Positions 1 through 4,936 of a stretch of 10,884 nt of DNA are shown here, piece by piece. A program made the position numbers and the translations under genes. The stretch is taken from NCBI GenBank assembly GCA_947461015.1, contig CANHIR010000052.1:1-10884 (forward strand), written 5' to 3'. The notes under the pieces were generated by a model. The model made no database searches and had not been told where the DNA came from. It worked only from the letters and a program-made list of their open reading frames with translations. The DNA comes from Bacteroidota bacterium (GTDB lineage Bacteria > Bacteroidota > Bacteroidia > Chitinophagales > Chitinophagaceae). Position 1 is the first letter of the stretch. Every line of letters begins with the position of its first letter.

Positions 1-186
1 GTAAGAGCTCACGAACAAGACAAGTAATTGTTTTGTAGGGTAAACCTTGGGTGCTGTAATGCCACGTAAAGGAACGTTTGAGAGCGACTCGTTCGAGTTC
101 CAGGGTAGGCAGCAAGACTTCATCAGTAATGGTGAGGCTAGATAAATGATAGTTTAGAAACAGAATCCGGCTTATGAGGCTTGTAG
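1..186 (+). ncRNA. rnpB: RNase P RNA (bacterial class A), 3' part
   Basis: This is the catalytic RNA of ribonuclease P, which removes the 5' leader from precursor tRNAs. The 5' portion lies outside the window. Conserved blocks of the bacterial RNA appear in the right order: GTAAGAGCTCAC at 1-12, a GGTAAAC block near 39-45, AGGGTAGGC at 102-110, GCTAGATAAATGA at 137-149, and the near-universal 3' block ACAGAATCCGGCTTAT at 160-175, whose counterpart in Escherichia coli is ACAGAACCCGGCTTAT. The exact 3' end is not visible, because it would pair with the missing 5' end in helix P1. I place it near 184-186, just before a short T run at 190-194. The next gene, prfB, starts only about 25 bases downstream on the same strand. 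Confidence 0.93.
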
Positions 187-211
187 TACTTTTTAAAATT
201 AAAAACTGATC

Positions 212-1301
212 ATGACGATAGAACAAATTAAGCGCATGAAGGACCAGGTATCTGTCCTGAGGAGGTTTCTTTGACGTTGACAATCGACTCCAAAAAGTAG
301 ATCAAGACAAACAAATGTCCTTGTCTCCCGGTTTTTGGGATGACAACACCCGCGCTACGGGCATCATGAAAGAAATTAAGATGAATGAATATTGGATTCA
401 TCTATTCCAAGCGGTGGAATCAAGCGTGGAAGACTTTACTGTATTATTTGAGTTTTGGAAAGGAGGGGATGCTACAGAAGAAGAAACCAAAACTGCTTTT
501 GATAATGCCACCATATTAATTGAAGATGCTGAATTTAAAAGTACATTAAATAAACCCGAAGACGAGCTACCAGCAATCATGCAAATCAACCCAGGGGCTG
601 GAGGAACAGAGAGTCAGGATTGGGCGGAAATGCTGCTTAGAATGTATAGCATGTATGGTGATAAACAAGGTTGGACTGTTACATCATTAGATTATCAGGA
701 AGGGGATGGCGCAGGAATAAAATCAGCTACCATTCAATTTGATGGCCCCTTTGCTTACGGTTTTTTAAAAGCAGAATCGGGGGTGCATCGTTTAGTAAGA
801 ATTTCACCTTTTGATAGCAATGCTCGCAGACATACTTCCTTTGCCTCGGTGTATGTATATCCATTAATTGATGATACCATTGAAATTACGGTAAGCCCAG
901 CCGATATTGAATGGGAGTTTTATAGAAGTGGCGGTAAAGGTGGCCAAAACGTAAATAAAGTAGAAACTGCAGTACGTTTAAAACATATTCCTTCAGGTAT
1001 TATTGTGGAGTGTCAGCAGTCTAGAACACAAGGAGAGAATAGAGAGATAGCTATGAAGATGTTAAAGAGTAGATTGTACGAAGCCGAGATGCGTAAGCAA
1101 CAAGAAGCTTTAAATGCAACTAATTCTACCAAGAAAAAAATAGAGTGGGGAAGTCAAATTCGCTCTTATGTTTTCCATCCCTATAAAATGATTAAGGACC
1201 ATCGAACAGATTATGAAGTGGGCAATGTTGGGCCCGTAATGGATGGTGAAATAGATGGATTTATTAAAGCGTATTTGATGTCTGAAAAAACAGCATCTTA
1301 A
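212..1301 (+). CDS. prfB: Peptide chain release factor 2, made by programmed +1 frameshift
   Basis: RF2 ends translation at UGA and UAA codons by triggering hydrolysis of peptidyl-tRNA in the ribosome. The coding sequence is 212-271 joined to 273-1301. Twenty codons from ATG 212 lead to CTT followed by an in-frame TGA (272-274), and a +1 slip continues as GAC into the long frame. The product is 362 residues, close to the usual length of about 365. In full-length numbering, the stop-codon-reading tripeptide SPF is at about 198-200 and the catalytic GGQ is at about 243-245, within SGGKGGQNVNKVET. SPF marks RF2 rather than RF1, which has PxT. ATG 212 has no Shine-Dalgarno sequence. An ATG at 315 would remove the N-terminal helices and is not the start. 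The stop overlaps that of the convergent OstA-like gene. Confidence 0.97.
260..275 (+). promoter_or_regulatory. prfB programmed +1 frameshift site
   Basis: The mRNA reads AGG AGG TTT CTT TGA C. An internal Shine-Dalgarno sequence, AGGAGG (260-265), stands three bases before the slippery CTT (269-271), which is followed by UGA (272-274) and a C. This matches the known prfB arrangement, in which the Shine-Dalgarno pairing sits too close to the P site and pushes the ribosome +1, moving the CUU-bound tRNA onto UUU. UGA followed by C is a weak stop read only by RF2, so low RF2 favours the shift and the protein controls its own synthesis. The frame arithmetic was checked: 273 and the long downstream frame are in phase. 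Confidence 0.95.
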
Positions 1302-2908
1302 TTTTTAGGGGATAGCAAATCGAATTTGCTCTTTGGTCTTAGATCTTCCAGCCATTTAAATCCTTTTATTTGTTGATCGTCTTTGGGGGTTTGTCCCATT
1401 GGGGACATTTTTCCAGCAAGTTGATTAATAAATATCACTTTGGACACTTCATTGTTTTCAAAATTCACCTGAATAGTTTGCGCAGATGAATGGTTCATAC
1501 CAATAAAGTTTTTATATTCATCTAATGCGAAATAAATATTTTCAGCATTTCCTCTGGTTTTCATTTTTACAAGTTCTCCGTCTTCATTAAACCAAGCATT
1601 TAATTTATTCCCTTTAAGTTGATTGAAATACTTGGTAGTATCCACACGATTAATGGCGAAGGCATTTTCAAAAACCAATAATTGTTCAGGTTTTTTATTA
1701 TTTAAAAACATATAAATCGTATCTCCTGTTATTTGATTATTGTTGGACCAAACAATGGGCTTATTCAACAATCTAATAGTGGAGTCGTTTAGTGCATAAA
1801 ACAAGCTATCGCAACTTGCTTGCAAAGAATCGGAGTAAACCTTTACGTGATGGAAAGCTTCAAAGTATTTATTAAGGCTGGTGTCTTTAATTACACCAAC
1901 ACTATCTCTTGCTTTATTGAATGGTCTTTTTAAATCACTTGTTCTTGCACCATATAAAGTATCTGCAGTAATAAACAAAGTATCTTTTTTTTGTTTAATT
2001 AGTAGCATAGGTAGTTCGGTTGCTAATAAAATATCTTTCTTACGATTGGTTTTAATATTATTTGCCATTAAATCAAAACTGGCACTGTCTTTTGATCTAT
2101 ATACGGCGTTTCCTCTAAATTCACCAATACCAACTGAATCATCAATAGCCATTTCATCAGCGATAAAAATATAAGTGCTATCGTCTACCGAAGATCGGTC
2201 ATATAAATAACCCTTGCGCGTCCCTAAATTATAATTTCCATTGCTTGTTCTAATGGTTCTTGTGTTTGATCTAATTTTTGTAGGACTTATAAAGTTTGCC
2301 AGTTGTGAATAAGTATTGTACTCTAATGTGTCTGTAGTTATATGATTCTCAGGATCTTTCAAATCTACTTTCTTTCTAAAAATAACATCTCTCGTTACCC
2401 CATAATAAAAACCTTCCACACTGGTTAAAGTTGTATTGTTTCTAATTAGTTTTCCGCCTTTTAAAAAGCTTCCAATTTTAATAGATACATCATAATCTAA
2501 AGAATCTGTTGTTAAAATACCACGGCCATCCGTAAGCTTCACCTTTTTTCTTAGTATTGCTTTTTTGGTATTGCCATTGTATTTTAAATAATCGGCGTAT
2601 GTATGAACACTGTCAGCATCATTGATATGCACATTGCCAAATCCTTCTAATGTATTTAAGGTAGAATTTAAAATGATACTATCTCCGTATAACAATGTTT
2701 TACCTTGCTTAATATTAACATGGCCCACTAGGATTAAATAATCCATGCTGTCCATTTTTTTTACATTGTAAGTTTCAGCAGATAAGAATTCAATTAGTTT
2801 AGCAGCGCTATCAATTTGAGTTGCATTGGTGCCTCCGAATTTATATTGTGCATTCGAATGCAAAAATGCGAATAGGCAAAGTGTAAAAATATAGCCAATC
2901 TTCTTCAT
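1298..2908 (-). CDS. OstA/LptA-like multi-repeat periplasmic protein (LPS export)
   Basis: This 536-residue protein has a signal peptide (residues 1-20, cut after SNA). The rest is a run of short beta-strand repeats of the OstA/LptA type, the fold that forms the periplasmic groove carrying lipopolysaccharide to the outer membrane. Similar turns recur: GDSIIL 75, ADYLKY 105, TDSLDY 134, TDTLEY 192, ADEMAI 250, ADTLYG 315, CDSLFY 366, GDTIYM 395. It is about three times the length of Escherichia coli LptA (185 residues) and matches the long OstA-like proteins of Bacteroidetes. Its ATG shares one base with the stop of the upstream MCE gene (TAATG), which suggests translational coupling. Its stop overlaps that of prfB on the opposite strand. 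The family call is firm. The role as the LPS bridge is inferred from the family and from lptD nearby. Confidence 0.85.
   Translation of the reverse strand: MKKIGYIFTLCLFAFLHSNAQYKFGGTNATQIDSAAKLIEFLSAETYNVKKMDSMDYLILVGHVNIKQGKTLLYGDSIILNSTLNTLEGFGNVHINDADSVHTYADYLKYNGNTKKAILRKKVKLTDGRGILTTDSLDYDVSIKIGSFLKGGKLIRNNTTLTSVEGFYYGVTRDVIFRKKVDLKDPENHITTDTLEYNTYSQLANFISPTKIRSNTRTIRTSNGNYNLGTRKGYLYDRSSVDDSTYIFIADEMAIDDSVGIGEFRGNAVYRSKDSASFDLMANNIKTNRKKDILLATELPMLLIKQKKDTLFITADTLYGARTSDLKRPFNKARDSVGVIKDTSLNKYFEAFHHVKVYSDSLQASCDSLFYALNDSTIRLLNKPIVWSNNNQITGDTIYMFLNNKKPEQLLVFENAFAINRVDTTKYFNQLKGNKLNAWFNEDGELVKMKTRGNAENIYFALDEYKNFIGMNHSSAQTIQVNFENNEVSKVIFINQLAGKMSPMGQTPKDDQQIKGFKWLEDLRPKSKFDLLSPKN
1314..1330. 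terminator. Perfect 7-3-7 hairpin just after prfB, possible terminator
   Basis: AGCAAAT (1314-1320) and ATTTGCT (1324-1330) are perfect reverse complements around a CGA loop, 12 bases after the prfB stop codon. The hairpin lies inside the C-terminal codons of the convergent OstA-like gene. It is followed by CTTTGG, not a clean T run, so it is not a textbook intrinsic terminator. It could still fix the 3' end of the prfB mRNA or weaken read-through into the opposing gene. This is inferred from symmetry and position only. Confidence 0.3.
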
Positions 2909-3906
2909 TATGGTGTGGTGTCTGCGATTGGCTTAATTAATGGTGCGGACTTGTCTTTTTTGCCAAATACGGAGAGGTTCACATATCTTTTAGGATGCGT
3001 TTTTACATCATCTACTAAAGTGTTGATACTTTTAATGGTTCCTTGTAATTGATTGTAAATAGTTGGATCATTTAGCAGTTTAGCGGCAGTCCCATCTCCA
3101 TTGTTTAAATTATGTATTGTTTGAGTAAGTTCGCCAACTACCACTTGGATATCTTTGATTGTCTTAGACAAATCAATATCTTTTATTTGCTTAGTTGTTG
3201 TATCCAAGTTGCTAATAATGTCATTAATTTTTTTATTATTATCGTTTAAGTTTTTTGAAAAACTATTCAAATTATTGGCAGTCATCGCAATAGATCCACT
3301 TTGATTTTGCAACATGGCTTCTAGCGATTCCATAGATTTATTCAAGCTAATGGTTGCAGTACTTAAGTTTGACAAAATTTGTTCAATGTTTGCTCTGTTT
3401 TGCTCGTTAAGTACTTTGTTTATATTACTTAATACTTTTTCTAAGTTTGAAATTGTTTTTTTAGTTTGCTCACCTAATGGAGAGAGCGTGTTCATTAAGT
3501 CGCCAAGCAAACTTGCAGCAGGCGCAGTTTTTATAGTATCTTCCGATTTTAAAAACGATTTAGCGTCGCCCAAGACAATGGCAATGCTATTGGTGCCTAA
3601 TGGGTTGTCTTGAATGGTTGCAATTGAATTGGTTGGGATATTATAAACGTTATTCAACTTTATGGATACAATAATTTGAGATAAATCTGCCGACTTGTTT
3701 TCAATATCAAAAACAGTTCCCACTTGAAAGCCATTCACATACACAGGATTTGAAATAATAAGTCCTTTTGTATCTGTATATTTTGCATAGATAAAATTCC
3801 CCGACTTAAAAAGTGTTTTACCTCTTAGAAAGTTGAATCCTAATATGATCAAAGTGATGGCAATAATGGTAAGTGCCCCTACTTTTGTTTCGTTTGATAC
3901 CTTCAT
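2908..3906 (-). CDS. MCE/MlaD-family lipid transport protein
   Basis: This 332-residue, membrane-anchored, periplasm-facing protein is of the MlaD type, which binds lipids and moves them between inner and outer membranes together with an ABC transporter. Residues 8-27 form one hydrophobic N-terminal anchor. A single MCE domain follows (about 36-115, with GLIISNPVYVNGFQVGTV as its core). Residues 130-305 form a long helical, coiled-coil-like tail rich in Asn, Ser, Leu and Ile, with the family signature GDGTAAKLLNDPTIYNQL near 270-287 and a PKRYVNLSVFGKK segment near 305-317. No permease (MlaE) or ATPase (MlaF) gene is present in the window, so those partners must be encoded elsewhere. It lies between the amidase (45 bases upstream) and the OstA-like gene (one-base overlap). 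Confidence 0.9.
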   Translation of the reverse strand: MKVSNETKVGALTIIAITLIILGFNFLRGKTLFKSGNFIYAKYTDTKGLIISNPVYVNGFQVGTVFDIENKSADLSQIIVSIKLNNVYNIPTNSIATIQDNPLGTNSIAIVLGDAKSFLKSEDTIKTAPAASLLGDLMNTLSPLGEQTKKTISNLEKVLSNINKVLNEQNRANIEQILSNLSTATISLNKSMESLEAMLQNQSGSIAMTANNLNSFSKNLNDNNKKINDIISNLDTTTKQIKDIDLSKTIKDIQVVVGELTQTIHNLNNGDGTAAKLLNDPTIYNQLQGTIKSINTLVDDVKTHPKRYVNLSVFGKKDKSAPLIKPIADTTP

Positions 3907-3929
3907 CTTTATTATTTATGCTACTAATA

Positions 3930-3937
3930 CAAAATTA
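3930..3937 (-). promoter_or_regulatory. Candidate Bacteroidetes -7 element for MCE/OstA-like genes
   Basis: On the minus strand the 45-base gap between amidase and MCE gene contains TAATTTTG, an exact match to the Bacteroidetes -7 consensus TAnnTTTG. It would start transcription about 18-20 bases before the MCE ATG at 3906. No clear TTTG -33 element is seen at the expected 19-21 base spacing, so this is tentative. It would allow the MCE and OstA-like genes to be transcribed separately from the amidase. Confidence 0.4.
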
Positions 3938-3951
3938 CCTAAAATATTTGG

Positions 3952-4896
3952 CTAATTGGCATTGGACTTTTTTTGGTTTTCCAATGAATTTTTATATCTA
4001 ATTAAAGACTTAGTGATTACTTCACATATTTGATTTTGACCATCTTCGCTATTTAGGTATTCTTCATCTTCCGGGTTTGAAATAAAACCAGTTTCAACCA
4101 ATACAGCTGGCATTTGAACTGCTGCAAGGACCCAAATTCCTTTTTGTCTTTGTTTTGCTTCGCGACTTAAACGGCCAGCCTTTTTAAATTCTTCCTCAAT
4201 TGTCAATGCTAAACTTGCCGCACGTTGAAAATATTGCTGTGTTAATAAGCTTGCCATCATTGCCCTTGTTGGGTCGTTTGTATTTTGCTGATTCAATTCA
4301 TTGATTTGTTTTTCTGATACAGAATCTAGTTTTTCAACAACTTCATCCACTGCATCACTTGCTAATTCCTTACGTTGGTTTGATTTATCTACATTGTATA
4401 TAAAAGTTTCCGTACCCCTTGCTGAACTTGGTGTATAGGTAATTTTGTAAAGGGGCACTTTGCTTGTTACCTTTCTTTTTTTTCCTTTCTTTTTTACGTA
4501 GTGCGTTTTGGTTGTATATCCTACAATTTCTCTATTTCTTCTTGGATCTACCGAATTGGTATGGATACAAATAAATAAATCCCCTTTGGCAGCGTTTGCA
4601 ATTTTGGCCTTTTCCACAACAGAATTGAAAATATCTTTTCTCCTGGTTAATACTACTTCAACATCTGGAATAGAGGCTTTAATATATTCTTCTAGTTTTA
4701 GAGAGATTTCTAATGAAATTTCAGCCTCGGTTGAATATTTCCCATTTGCACCTGGGTCGGTACCGCCATGACCTGGGTCAATAATTACACGTTTTAATGT
4801 TTTTGGCTGGCTTTGGGCATGAAGTTTTGTGGCACTTGCCAAGAAAATGGCAAAAATGCCTAAAGTAAATGCTAAAATCAGTCTATTTTGCTTCAT
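3952..4896 (-). CDS. Periplasmic N-acetylmuramoyl-L-alanine amidase (Amidase_3 family)
   Basis: This zinc enzyme cuts the amide bond between N-acetylmuramic acid and the L-alanine of the peptide stem, and acts in cell-wall remodelling and daughter-cell separation. The protein is 314 residues with a signal peptide of about 27 residues (cut after LHA). The catalytic fold spans about 35-305. Zinc ligands are predicted at His43 (IDPGHGG), Glu57 (TEAEISLEISLKL) and His112 (CIHTNS), and the catalytic glutamate at Glu268 (VLVETGFISNPEDEEYL). No AMIN, SPOR or LysM targeting domain is present. An unusually long, lysine-rich insertion (about 119-160, with KKKGKKRK at 135-142) follows His112. AAGGAA upstream of the ATG may act as a weak ribosome binding site. 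It diverges from lptD by 40 bases and precedes the MCE and OstA-like genes. Confidence 0.93.
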   Translation of the reverse strand: MKQNRLILAFTLGIFAIFLASATKLHAQSQPKTLKRVIIDPGHGGTDPGANGKYSTEAEISLEISLKLEEYIKASIPDVEVVLTRRKDIFNSVVEKAKIANAAKGDLFICIHTNSVDPRRNREIVGYTTKTHYVKKKGKKRKVTSKVPLYKITYTPSSARGTETFIYNVDKSNQRKELASDAVDEVVEKLDSVSEKQINELNQQNTNDPTRAMMASLLTQQYFQRAASLALTIEEEFKKAGRLSREAKQRQKGIWVLAAVQMPAVLVETGFISNPEDEEYLNSEDGQNQICEVITKSLIRYKNSLENQKKSNAN

Positions 4897-4923
4897 AATC
4901 AGTTCCTTAATGCTGTTTTAGTT

Positions 4924-4931
4924 TATTTTTG
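4924..4931 (+). promoter_or_regulatory. Candidate -7 element for lptD
   Basis: TATTTTTG matches the Bacteroidetes -7 consensus TAnnTTTG exactly, in the 40-base gap between the divergent amidase and lptD genes. Transcription would begin about 5-7 bases after its final G, at or next to the GTG start codon at 4937. The -33 region has only a weak GTTC in place of TTTG at about the right distance. Confidence 0.5.
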
Positions 4932-4936
4932 CACCA

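Noticed and set aside
187..194. TACTTTTT as a prfB promoter
   Set aside because: One base departs from TAnnTTTG, there is no -33 element, and the T run is equally explained by the end of rnpB.
272..274. In-frame UGA early in prfB as evidence of a pseudogene
   Set aside because: The AGGAGG-TTT-CTT-TGA-C context is the known functional recoding site, and the rest of the gene is intact with SPF and GGQ.
315..1301. prfB as a 328-residue protein starting at ATG 315
   Set aside because: Upstream codons from 212 encode a typical RF2 N-terminus joined through a complete frameshift signal; starting at 315 would cut away the first helices.
1881..2174. Plus-strand open frame of 97 codons
   Set aside because: It is antisense to the OstA-like gene, has no family features, and its hydrophobic composition is explained by the complementary codons.
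3314..3613. Plus-strand open frame of 99 codons inside the MCE gene
   Set aside because: It is a shadow of the well-supported MCE coding sequence, with no start signal or recognisable motif.
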